Positions 28,201-37,500 of a DNA stretch of 64,000 bases are shown piece by piece. The translations under genes and the position numbers were made by a program. Position 1 is the first letter of the stretch; each line of letters starts with the position of its first letter. Below the pieces are notes generated by a model. That model was not told the DNA's origin and did no database searches. It saw only the letters and a list, made by a program, of their open reading frames with translations. The stretch covers positions 682,001 through 746,000 of the forward strand of contig NZ_JAANAT010000001.1 in assembly GCF_011089895.1 (NCBI RefSeq). Reading direction: 5' to 3'. The stretch comes from Mucilaginibacter inviolabilis (GTDB lineage Bacteria; Bacteroidota; Bacteroidia; Sphingobacteriales; Sphingobacteriaceae).

Positions 28201-31200
28201 TCCGGGCCGATATTTTTGCCGTTTTAAGTACCTCCATTAAATTTTGTATGGCAGGAGTAGTGCCTGCTAACACGCATTGTAACGGAGAGTTATAATTAAC
28301 CGGGTAAATATCTTTTAATCCCGAAATGATCTTTTGTAATTCGTCCTGCGTAGCATTTACGGCTATCATGGCTCCGGCATCGCCATCAACAACGGCATCT
28401 AAAATAGATTGGGCACGTTTGGCGCTCAGTTTTACCAGTTCGTTTTCGTCAAAAGCACCGGCAAAACATAGTGCAGGTAATTCGCCGTAGCTGTGACCGG
28501 CAACCATATCGGGCTCAATGCCCATGGTTTTTAGGAAATTAGCTAAAGCCAGATCAACCATACCCAATAATGGTTGTGCCATACGGGTATCCTTAATGGC
28601 TTCTTTCTGTCCTTTGATTAACTCCGGATCGAAGGCTGCATTCGGGAACAATACTTTTTCATACTCAGGGTATTGTTTCAGCAAAGTGCGCATGGCCGGG
28701 AATACCACGAACAGGTCGCGAGCCATATTAATACGCTGGCTTCCCTGACCCGGGAACATGAACGCCACTTTACCTTCCTGTTTTTTAACAATATAAGTGT
28801 CCTTGCTTTCGATACCTGACAGGGCCAGTTCAACCTTCATCATCAGGTCGTCGGCGTTATCCGCTACAATACTCAGTTGTACGGGTTTTGCGTTGGTTGT
28901 CGCTAAACTAAAGGCAATGTCTCTCAGGTTGATATTGCCATTAATCTCCAGTAAAGCTTTTACTGAGTTTAGTTTTGTTTTGGCTTCATCGTAAGTATCA
29001 CCACGGAAAACAAAAAGCTCCGAAGGCCATGAGGTTAATACCGGGTTTTCTGCCGATACGGGGTTGCTGCTTTCAATTACAGCATGGAAGTTGGTACCTC
29101 CAAAACCGAAAGCGCTTACACCTGCATAACGTTTATCATCCATCCATAAACCCGCTTCGGTATGGAAAGCGAATGGACTGGTTTCGGGATTATAAAACCC
29201 GTTTGGTGTTTTTAAATGTATGGTTGGTGGTTTTATACCATGATAAACTGCTAAAGAAGCTTTGATCAATCCGGCTAAACCAGCGGCGCATTTGGTGTGC
29301 CCGATCTGTGTTTTTACCGAACCGAGGTGTGTTTGGCCAGCAAGGGCGCCCGATTGGTTAAGCATATCAGTCAATGCGCTTAACTCGGTTTTGTCACCTA
29401 CTACGGTTCCTGTACCATGTGCTTCAACCAACCCTAATAATGATGGGGTGATACCGGCTTGTTCATAAGCACGTTCCAATGCACGCACCTGACCGATCTT
29501 GCGCGGAGCGGTTAAGCCCAGCGCTTTGCCGTCGCTTGATCCGCCAACACCTTTGATCACCGCATAAACACGGTCACCATCGCGCAGGGCGTCTTCATGT
29601 CTTTTTAATACGATCATGGCCACACCTTCGCCTAAAGCTATACCATCAGCTTCGCCATCAAATGTAGCGCAACGGCCTTTGCGGGATAGGGCATGGGTGC
29701 TCGAGAACATCAGGTAATCATTGATACCATTGTGTAAATCGGCGCCACCGGCCAATACCATGTCTGATTTTTCCAAGAACAACTCCTGGCAAGCCAGATC
29801 AATAGCAGCTAATGACGACGCGCAAGCAGCATCTACTGTAAAGTTACGGCCACCAAAATCCATACGGTTGGTGATACGGCCAGAGATTACGTTGGCCAGG
29901 ATACCCGGGAACGAATCCTCAGTAGTTTTTGGCAGGGCTGCGTCAACTTCTGCAGGGAGCTCGCCAAATACCTGTTTGTAATATCCTCTGAAACTATAGC
30001 TGTTAGCGAGGTCGTTACCACCTTCGGCACCGATAATCACAGAGATGTTATCACGATCAAAATTACCGCTGCCATAACCCGCATTCTCCATAGCTTGCTT
30101 GGCAACCAGCAAGGTTAACAACTGGGTTGGCTCAATGGCGGCCAATGATTGTGGTGGTATCCCAAATTCCAGTGGATCGAAATCGATCTTCGGAATAAAG
30201 CCGCCCCATTTGGAGTGCGACATATCGTCTGCGGTAGATGCAGGATCGTAATATAAGGCTTTATTCCAGCGCTCATCAGGCACTTCGGTAACACAATCTT
30301 TTCCTAAAATGATATTGCGCCAGTATTCTTCAATATTTTTTGCTTCAGGGAAGATACAGGCCATACCCACGATAGCCACATCAAGCGAGCGTTCGGTTGA
30401 TTCTGGTGCTGCGGGTAAAGCGGCTTCCTGGATAAGTTGATAATTGTTTTCGGCAACATCCTGGTGCAGTTCCAGCAGGGAAATAACCTTGTTATGCATT
30501 ACGGCCACCTGACCGATCATGTACATACCCAGGCTAAGCTGATCGGCTTCGTTGATGGTTACCAGTTCATCGCCGCGACGTTCAATGCCTTTGGCTGCAA
30601 TGCGCAGCCTACCTACGTTAAGGCTTTCCAGTTTTTCCCAGATCTCTTTTTTATCGATACCGGCTTCCTGTAGTTTAGCTTTCTCTGTACTAAAGAAATC
30701 CGCGAATGCAGTGTTCAGGCAACGGGTCTCATGGCCCGGAGCTGTTTCCAGTAATACCGTATCTTTAGCCTGCAGCGCCTGTTCCTGAAATTTATCCTGA
30801 ATGGCGCCAGTGATCACGGCTTCTTTAGTATATAAATAAGCGGTACCCATCAGCACACCTATTTTTACACCTTTGGCTGCTAATGGAGCTGCCATTACGG
30901 CGATAAAGGCCGTTGAAAATGCATCATGTATACCACCGGCAAAAAATACGCTGATCTCTTCGGGCTTGTCTTCTTTTAACAGGCGCTCAATTTGTTTTTC
31001 CCAAAGCACCATGCTGGATAGGGGGCCAACGTGACCACCGCACTCACGGCCTTCAAAAACAAAGCGACGGGCGCCTTCTTTCAAAAACATATCCAGCAGG
31101 GAAACTGAAGGGACATGTAAAAATGTTTTTATACCTGCTTTTTCAAGCGGTTTAGCCTGTGAGGGTCTTCCTCCTGCAATTAATACTACAGGTGGTTTTG

Positions 31201-32317
31201 CTTCCAGGATGTATTGCATTTGCTCGTCGCGCAGTTCCTGTGGCGCAAAACCGAGGATACCTACGCCCCAGGTTTTATTACCGGCGAGTTTCTTGGTATC
31301 CATCACCAGTTCCTTGGCGCGCGGGCCTTTTAATAATGACAGCGCAATGAATGATAAGGCGCCTGCTTCTGCAACAGCATCGGCAAAGGGAGCTACGTCG
31401 CTTACGCGGGTCATCGGGCCCTGGGCAATAGGGTAAGTGATATTGAGATCTTTGGCCAAAGCATTGTTTGGTCTGATCACGTTTAGGGCCCGTGCCTGGT
31501 TCAGGTGGCCATACATGGCTTCTTTGATACCAAATACAAGTTTGTTTAGTTTTTTGTAACGATTAACCAGATCGGTAGCCAGGGCAATGTCCTGACCCAT
31601 CGGGATATAGCTTTTATCTACCTGGAGATCGTTGAAATAAGTTTTAAGATCATTATAGGTAGCATTCTCAGGCAGCGCGGGAGAGTTCGGACGAACCAGA
31701 ACCCTGCAGTTGTCAATCAGTTTGGTTTCGGTACCGCTTAATTTGGTGCAAAGCTCTTTCAGCTCTTTTGGCGCAGAGCATTCCGGGAACAGAGCCAATT
31801 GACTATCGAGCACGATACCGGCTGCCCCTTGTGCGGATAATGCTGCCGCTGTATGTATACCAACACCACCTTGTACCCAAACCGGGATGTCTTTTACCTC
31901 CTGTATAACGCGCTGGAATAAGATGTATGATGATTCATAAGCCACATTACCGGCACCTTCGTTTCCTTTAATGATGATACCGGCAGCACCCTGGGCTTTA
32001 GCTTGTTTGGCAGAAGCCAGATCATTTACCTGATAAATAAGCTGAGTGTTTTTAGGTTGTTTGATCTTTACCCCGAATGGAGCTATGATCATGCTCACCT
32101 GCTCAGGGAGTTTGATATCGATGATGTCGGCTCCGGTAAAACAAACACCAAAATCGATTGAGCTACGGCTTACTAAGTTTTCAAGCGCTTCTTCGGCAAG
32201 GGTTTTATTGAGCCCGAGGCTCAATACAGGAAAAGCTCCCGCATGATGCAGATCAAGTGCAAGCGATACATCGGGTTTTTCGAAGGGGGTTAATCCAATT
32301 ATTGCACGTTTTTTCAT
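25268..32317 (-). CDS. PfaD-KS-AT-ACP-ACP-KR iterative megasynthase (PUFA/polyketide-synthase-like)
   Basis: A 2349-aa protein, first gene of the lipid operon. Order seen: a first FMN TIM-barrel-like region (about 1-210, with VWVQGGVGIHTAAAL); a second, PfaD/nitronate-monooxygenase-like barrel (about 285-560: IAQGPMTRVSD, ECGGHVGPL, FFAGGIHD); ketosynthase (645-1085) with Cys832, His967 and His1007; acyltransferase (1183-1500) with Ser1276 in GHSYGE and His1381; a Gln/Ala-rich linker (about 1605-1660); two ACPs with Ser1694 and Ser1805, both in LSIDSIKR; and a PfaA-type ketoreductase (about 1900-2349) with GGAQGITS, Ser2255 and Tyr2268. With the DH of the next gene, all steps of a full reductive cycle are present. 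Fusing the trans-acting enoyl reductase of PUFA synthases to the front is unusual. Product unknown. Confidence 0.93.
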   Translation of the reverse strand: MKKRAIIGLTPFEKPDVSLALDLHHAGAFPVLSLGLNKTLAEEALENLVSRSSIDFGVCFTGADIIDIKLPEQVSMIIAPFGVKIKQPKNTQLIYQVNDLASAKQAKAQGAAGIIIKGNEGAGNVAYESSYILFQRVIQEVKDIPVWVQGGVGIHTAAALSAQGAAGIVLDSQLALFPECSAPKELKELCTKLSGTETKLIDNCRVLVRPNSPALPENATYNDLKTYFNDLQVDKSYIPMGQDIALATDLVNRYKKLNKLVFGIKEAMYGHLNQARALNVIRPNNALAKDLNITYPIAQGPMTRVSDVAPFADAVAEAGALSFIALSLLKGPRAKELVMDTKKLAGNKTWGVGILGFAPQELRDEQMQYILEAKPPVVLIAGGRPSQAKPLEKAGIKTFLHVPSVSLLDMFLKEGARRFVFEGRECGGHVGPLSSMVLWEKQIERLLKEDKPEEISVFFAGGIHDAFSTAFIAVMAAPLAAKGVKIGVLMGTAYLYTKEAVITGAIQDKFQEQALQAKDTVLLETAPGHETRCLNTAFADFFSTEKAKLQEAGIDKKEIWEKLESLNVGRLRIAAKGIERRGDELVTINEADQLSLGMYMIGQVAVMHNKVISLLELHQDVAENNYQLIQEAALPAAPESTERSLDVAIVGMACIFPEAKNIEEYWRNIILGKDCVTEVPDERWNKALYYDPASTADDMSHSKWGGFIPKIDFDPLEFGIPPQSLAAIEPTQLLTLLVAKQAMENAGYGSGNFDRDNISVIIGAEGGNDLANSYSFRGYYKQVFGELPAEVDAALPKTTEDSFPGILANVISGRITNRMDFGGRNFTVDAACASSLAAIDLACQELFLEKSDMVLAGGADLHNGINDYLMFSSTHALSRKGRCATFDGEADGIALGEGVAMIVLKRHEDALRDGDRVYAVIKGVGGSSDGKALGLTAPRKIGQVRALERAYEQAGITPSLLGLVEAHGTGTVVGDKTELSALTDMLNQSGALAGQTHLGSVKTQIGHTKCAAGLAGLIKASLAVYHGIKPPTIHLKTPNGFYNPETSPFAFHTEAGLWMDDKRYAGVSAFGFGGTNFHAVIESSNPVSAENPVLTSWPSELFVFRGDTYDEAKTKLNSVKALLEINGNINLRDIAFSLATTNAKPVQLSIVADNADDLMMKVELALSGIESKDTYIVKKQEGKVAFMFPGQGSQRINMARDLFVVFPAMRTLLKQYPEYEKVLFPNAAFDPELIKGQKEAIKDTRMAQPLLGMVDLALANFLKTMGIEPDMVAGHSYGELPALCFAGAFDENELVKLSAKRAQSILDAVVDGDAGAMIAVNATQDELQKIISGLKDIYPVNYNSPLQCVLAGTTPAIQNLMEVLKTAKISARKLEVACAFHSPLVARSKELYTEVLAGVNFNDLSLPVWSNTTAAVYPVKANEIKERLTDHLVKPVKFVEEVQQMYAAGARIFIEVGPGKVLTGLTKACLGKDEVLLFAEDNSRNKLTHLLCMLADYMATGRNIHIEKLFEGRGAKLLNLDEPALYKKSAAVWYVNGQQAIPASGKLPANGALPIIEPIKMKNNEVRTETHTIVNSGAELMMQEYLNSMKMLIQAQRDVMMSFLGQNPGSPMAYQQAPQQYQQQAYVQQSIPVAAPVEVKQEVKAIAQPAAAPVAAVQKDVKQVLLQVVSDKTGYPQDMLGMEMDLEADLSIDSIKRVEIIGTLRTELGGFSNSEKSEDTMMEQLAGIKTLSGLVSWINENTTQTTASAPATVNIEVNVQATTKAKFSLEDLKAAILSVVSEKTGYPQEMLGMDLDMEADLSIDSIKRMEIIGDLKLQIGFGKANEQADDMMEKLAAIKTLNGLANWIAEIEAETTGLVTEAKKIIEEPAVETATDETLSRLRFELTPTKSSTAEDAVIKGKRFAITDDGGIQAIKIKHLLEQRGAIADIVYAGGNLQGYQGLIILNMFASQKTVGIIDHFALIKKLDFETVKWVYIISDTMLHLNEFEDISLLRRYQGYPGFFKSLDREFEDTKCRVVSLGTPMTAEEIADITLKELLNPDKPSEVIYQDHQRHVMELIPSQLITGLEESHIKLDKKSVVIVFGGAQGITSELMIHFAKDYPCTYILVGRSADPRKAAKSAADALESKDEIRAYVIKQGAIKKPAEVEQETARIYKNNQVMRTIAQMEAGGSTVVYKSLDLCDEQRLSSFIDDTYEIYGRIDGVVHGAGLLEDKLFQSKTPESFGRVFDTKVKPLRILAEQLRPETQFVILFSSIASVYGNRGQTDYAAANSVLDKYAWALNKRINGKVMSINWGPWKGAGMVSPTLEKEYERRGIALIPLQHGREIFLNELKYGKESQVLIMAGNNW

Positions 32318-33151
32318 GATATAGGGTAGATAAAATGTTAAAATAGATGGCTATCTGCAAAAACTACCATACAAATCCCAGATGAGGATATAGAGAACAC
32401 TAAATATTATGGCAGATGAAAATAATAAATCAATCTTATACTTTAATCAAAAAGTAATAATTTAACAACAAAGACATCTTAATCTTATTAATTATACAAT
32501 AATACCACTATATTTTTATATTTATGCACAGTGAATACAATGAACAGAAAAAGAACAAAATGAAAAAATGGCCATTAAACATATGTTAACAAGCTAATAT
32601 TATGCTGTTTATCATTGAGGTTAAATGATTTACTGTAAATAATAATGATAATTATTGGTTAAAAAATAGATTCTCTTGAGTTAAATATCTTTATAGAGTG
32701 TAGTTTTGATCAATTTGTTAATGTTTATTTAAAGCAGATTTTACTTTTGAATAATTGGCTTTGATTTTTAAAAATATCATATTAAAATATTGATATTCAG
32801 TTTTTTAAACTTGTGTAGGAAACTATTTATTCAACAAATGTTTGAGCATCAGGAGTTTCTGATATAAAGGCAGGTAAAGGTTTATAAAGGCTATTTGTGG
32901 TACTATTTGAAATTCATATTGCCTCTGGTGCTAAAAAAATAAACTAATGTGTAAGTATTTATTAAAATCCGATTAATGAAGAGGGATTTTAGAGCTATTA
33001 GCTCTGCTTTTTATTCTGATTTGGTGTTTTAAGTGATGTGGAATCGGGTTTTTATAATGGGCAAACTCCCCAATTCTGCTTCAGATCAAATATCCAGTAA
33101 CAACAAAGGCCGCATTAAGCGGCCTTTGTTGTTACTGGATAGGAGGATTTG
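32318..33151. other. AT-rich non-coding region upstream of the lipid operon
   Basis: About 830 bp with no open frame of note and strong AT bias. It lies between the start of the megasynthase gene (32317, minus strand) and the end of the second susD gene, so it must hold the promoter of the 19-kb lipid operon. I could not pick out a convincing Bacteroidota-type -33/-7 pair. It has many A/T runs and small dyads (around 32576 and 32991-33005). A perfect 23-bp inverted repeat lies at its right end (33091-33141). Confidence 0.6.
33091..33141 (-). terminator. Perfect 23-bp inverted repeat downstream of susD (second pair)
   Basis: The arms at 33091-33113 and 33119-33141 pair perfectly over 23 bp with a 5-base loop (ATTAA); the core is AACAAAGGCCGC with GCGGCCTTTGTT. 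It begins 10 bp after the susD stop on the minus strand. The T-tract behind it is short (TTTG), so it may work as a strong hairpin terminator, an RNA 3'-end protector, or in both directions. It isolates the SusCD pair from the lipid operon. Confidence 0.75.
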
Positions 33152-34597
33152 TTAGTTTACATCAAACCAAAGTTTGGTGGTGAGCACATCTGCACCCTGA
33201 TCGGCTACGGCTGCTTTATAGCTTGTACCATTCAGTGTTTGCTCTGTTCCGGGGTAAATGAACCTTACCGGTATTTTACCATTCAGTGTGCCGGCAACAG
33301 CAGGCTGCAGCTGCGGGTAATCTAAACGGCGCCATTCGGCAAAGGCTTCCAGACCTTCGCCAAATAAGGCTATCCATTTTTGGTTACCTATAGACTTTTT
33401 ATAATTAGAAGCATCATATTTAACCGCTGCCGAATTAATATAAGTGGCAATAGCGGCATTACTAATGCCATATTGCTGCAACGAAGCTGTAACTGCCTGC
33501 GTATAGAAATCTGCAGCGTTACCGGCTATAAAACCGCGTGCTACAGCTTCGGCCTGGTCAAACAATACCTCGGCATAACTGATGATCACTGCCGGAGCAT
33601 GTGGTGCCCGGAAATAGGCTCCTGGTTTTGATGTTTTGGTAAAACCCAAACTGCTGGCATCACCAACCAGTAAACCATTGGGTATGCCCACATAAGTTTG
33701 CGGGGTGGCATCCTGGGTTGGAGTGGCATAAACAGGCAAACGCGGATCATTAAGCGCGAACAACTGATCAACTATAGTTTTACTGATCCGGTAATCATCG
33801 CGGGTATCAAACAAATTACTAATAGGGTTTTGGTTGGGCGAATCAACATAAACCAGTTGGGCTATCTCGCTGTTGGAACTGATATATCCGCTGCCTTCGG
33901 CCTGGATATCTGCCAATACCTGTTTTGCTTTATCAGGTTCACGATCGGCAATACGAAGTGCTATACGCAAGCGCAGCGAATTGGCGAACTTTTTCCAGGA
34001 AGTTATATTGCCACTGTATATCGCATCGCCTAAAATAGCCTTACCCGATGGATTAAGCGAGGTTTGTGCTGCTTTCAGATCATCAAGCAGGGCAAAATAA
34101 ACGTCTCTTTGCGCATCATATGCCGGGGTAAGGTACTGGTCGATGTTGATAGATTGCTTATAAGGTACGTCGCCATACTGATCGGTCAACAAAGTAAATA
34201 CCCATGAGCGTAATACCAAAGCAACACCTTTATAGTTGGGGTTGGCCTGGGCATCGGCCAGCTTAATAAGCTGGTTCAAGTTGATAACCCCTTTGGTATA
34301 AGCAGTTGCCCACAAACCTCCAAAAGAGGCATTGGTGAATATATAACGGTCTGGATCGGTGTATTGTATCTTGGCCCAGTGCTGCACAAAAAGCAGGCTG
34401 GAACCCATGTTGTCTTCAACGCCCCAATAGGTATCGGCCATATTTTTGATAACCCCTGTAAGCAGGTAATCAGGTTGTGGGTTTTGTGTAGCATTAGGAT
34501 TCTGGTTTATTTTTACCAGCTCTTTTTTGCACGATGCCAGCGACAATAACAAGGCGCCGGATAATATGATGGATGTATATTTAAGTTTCATGATCAT
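33152..34597 (-). CDS. SusD-like (SusD/RagB group 2) outer-membrane lipoprotein
   Basis: A 481-aa lipoprotein of the second SusD-like family (the SusD-like_2 type). The lipobox is LLSLASC with Cys23, and the mature start KKELVKINQNPNATQNPQPDYLLTGVIKNMADTYWG is typical of that group. The end has the family pattern of a GEGLEAFAEWRRLDYPQL block and RFIYPGTEQ. The start ATG shares a base with the SusC stop (TAATG). It partners the SusC protein encoded just upstream. No carbohydrate-active enzyme is next to this pair, so the cargo (glycan, peptide or other oligomer) cannot be guessed. Confidence 0.93.
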   Translation of the reverse strand: MIMKLKYTSIILSGALLLSLASCKKELVKINQNPNATQNPQPDYLLTGVIKNMADTYWGVEDNMGSSLLFVQHWAKIQYTDPDRYIFTNASFGGLWATAYTKGVINLNQLIKLADAQANPNYKGVALVLRSWVFTLLTDQYGDVPYKQSINIDQYLTPAYDAQRDVYFALLDDLKAAQTSLNPSGKAILGDAIYSGNITSWKKFANSLRLRIALRIADREPDKAKQVLADIQAEGSGYISSNSEIAQLVYVDSPNQNPISNLFDTRDDYRISKTIVDQLFALNDPRLPVYATPTQDATPQTYVGIPNGLLVGDASSLGFTKTSKPGAYFRAPHAPAVIISYAEVLFDQAEAVARGFIAGNAADFYTQAVTASLQQYGISNAAIATYINSAAVKYDASNYKKSIGNQKWIALFGEGLEAFAEWRRLDYPQLQPAVAGTLNGKIPVRFIYPGTEQTLNGTSYKAAVADQGADVLTTKLWFDVN

Positions 34598-37500
34598 TAA
34601 AATTTAAGGTTAACATTAAAACCAATGTTGCGTACGGTTGGGAGAGTCAGATCTTCCAGACCTTGTCCGTTGCCTGTATTAAAAGCGGTTTCAGGGTCGA
34701 TGTTTGGTGCATTTTTATGGATGATCAATAAGTTACGACCCACAACCGCGAAGGAGGCTCCCTGGAAACCAATACTTCTGGCCCATTTTTGCGGTACGGT
34801 ATAGCCCAATTTTATTTCCCTTAATTTAATATAGGTAGCACTGTAAACAAATGGCTCGTCGGCATTGGTTAAGGATTTATAGTATGCTTGTGCCGGTAAA
34901 ATGGTAGTGTTTTTACTGCCATCGGCCTTTACGCCATTGTAAATTATACCATCATTGTATACCGTTACGCCGGCTGGGGCATTGCCGTTTACCTGCACCG
35001 CGGTGCCTGATGTATTATTGCCCGGATAGTAATAGCTTATACCGCCATTAGCTGTACCACGGCCCGGCAGGGTAGATGCCAGGATGCCCGTATTGGTACC
35101 TGTTTGATTTGTTCCTGAGAAAATAGAACCACCAATGTGTGCATCTATCAAAACGCTTAAATTGATACCTTTATAAGTAAAGCTGTTATTGATGCTACCT
35201 AACCAGTTTGGTGTAAACTTGCCTAAGTATTGTATAGTGGGATTAATGGCAGGTGTTCCATCGGCATTTACAATTACCTGGCCGCTGGCATTACGCTGAA
35301 ACGCGTTACCATAAATAGCGCCATAAGGTTGCCCAACCGCTGCCAGTACCTGTACAGTATTATCAGATCCTAAGATATAACTTTGCAGGCGACCTTCTTT
35401 ATCCAGCGAAACCACTTTGCTCTTATTACGGGAGTAATTTACATTGATATCCCAGCTAAAATCTTTCAGTTTTACCGGTGTCAAACCTAATTGTACCTCT
35501 AAACCTTTGTTATTAATAGTACCGCCATTGATGAGTTTTTGATTATATCCCGTAGTTGGGCTCACATTAACTTTTAATATCTGGTTGTTACTATTGGTGT
35601 TGTAAACACTTGCATCTAAACGGATCCTGTCATTAAAAAAGCCCAGTTCAAAACCAGCTTCGGCCGAGGTGGTGGTTTCAGGCTTCAAATTAGGGTTCAG
35701 ATCAACATTGTTTGCGCTTTGCTGCGGATTAGCATTAAATGGAGCAGTAAAATCATAAGTATTGATGAGCTGATACGGATCGGTCGCTTTGCCCACTTTT
35801 GACCATCCGCCGCGTAGTTTTAAGTAGCTTAATATATCGCTCTTAATATCCAGCGCTTCTGATAGCACCAAGCTACCATTAACAGAAGGATAAAAATAAG
35901 ATAAGCTGGATGCCGGAAGGGTAGACGACCAGTCATTGCGGGCTGTAACGTTGATAAAAGCGTAATTTCTAAAACCGATTTGCCCCGAAGCAAAGTAGCT
36001 GTATGTTTTATATTTACTAAAAGTGTTTGATGATATGAGCGGATCACGGGAGTTGCTTAAAGTATACAAGCCGCTTACCGCTAATTTAGGCGCTTTCTGA
36101 TCGTTATTCTCTAAGGAGTTGGCCCGGATGTTACCACCAATTAACGCGTCGAGCGAGAAATCGTCATTCAGCTTTTTGGTGTATTGCAACCTGCCTTCGG
36201 TATTGGTTTCAGAAAAATCATATGCATCTTCTTCGTATGAGCCGAATGGCGTACCATTGGTACCATAAGCTATCCTGATTTTACGGCGGTCATTATAATA
36301 ATCGGTACCGGTACGGAAATTTGCCGACAGGCCATCGATAATTTTATAATTTAACTCCGCGCTACCAATAAAACGGTTGCGGGTTTGTCCCACTGTATTT
36401 TCATAAGCCTGGAAGTACGGGTTGCTGTAATAGCTGTTATTCCAGTTAAAAGTATTGCCATTGGCATCGCGGTAGTTTTTTAACTGGCTGATATCAACCT
36501 GACGACCAAACCAGGTAAACTGCAGCATGGTACTGGTAGCACGTTTGCCGCCGGCACCTGGTAAATTAGCGGCGTCATCCTTAATATAGTTGGCAATGGT
36601 TGTTAAAGTTAACTTGGGTGTAATTTTATAAGTGGCATTTAACAAGAATGAATTACGGCCTTGCTCGGTATTAGGAATTACGCCCGTTTGGTGCAGGTTG
36701 TTGTATGACAGTCGAAAATCATATTTATCGCCCGAACTGGCCAGTGATATACCATTATTAAGCGTAACACCAGTTAAAAAGAAATCTTTTACATTGTCAG
36801 GATGTGCTATAAAAGGTACGGGTGTGCCATTGGAGTTAAACTGTGGTATCAACTGACCATTCAAAGCCGGGCCCCAGCTTTCGTCAACACCATCATTAAC
36901 GCCGCCGCCTTTACCATCCACATAGCTGAATTTACCATTGGAACCTTGTCCGTATTCGTTTTGATATTTAGGTAAACCCAATAAGTTGGAGAACGAAGTG
37001 TTGGAATTGATGGTAACACCCAGACCTTTGGCGCCTTTACCGGTTTTTGTTTTGATGAGGATAACACCGGCCGCGGCACGTGAACCATAAAGCGCTGCCG
37101 CGTTTGGCCCCTTGAGTACCGAAATGGATTCAATATCCTCGGAGTTAATATCCGAAATAGGGTTGGCAAAATCCCTTGAGCCACCTACACCTAATTGCTG
37201 GGTATTATCAACCGGCAAACCGTCAACCACAAACAGCGGTTGGTTATTTCCGGCTACTGAAGTTTCACCCCGGATAATGATACGTGATGATCCCATATCG
37301 CCCTGGCTGTTGGTTACGTTTACACCGGCTATTTTACCTGCCAGCGCATTTACCAGGTTGGTTTCCTTAGCTTCCGATATATCTTTTGATTTTAAACCCT
37401 GTACAGCATAACCCAGTGATTTTTTATCTTTTGAGATATTGAGCGCGGTTACCACAACCTCGTTCAAAGCGTTAGCCTGTTCATCCAGTATAATATGGAG

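Noticed and set aside
20957..32317. Enediyne PKS
   Set aside because: KS, AT, ACP, KR, DH and PPTase occur, but split over two proteins with a PfaD-type reductase and without companion enediyne genes. The PUFA-synthase comparison fits better.
32991..33015. AGAGCT-ATT-AGCTCT hairpin followed by GCTTTTTATT
   Set aside because: Only a 6-bp stem in AT-rich DNA with no gene to terminate; likely chance.
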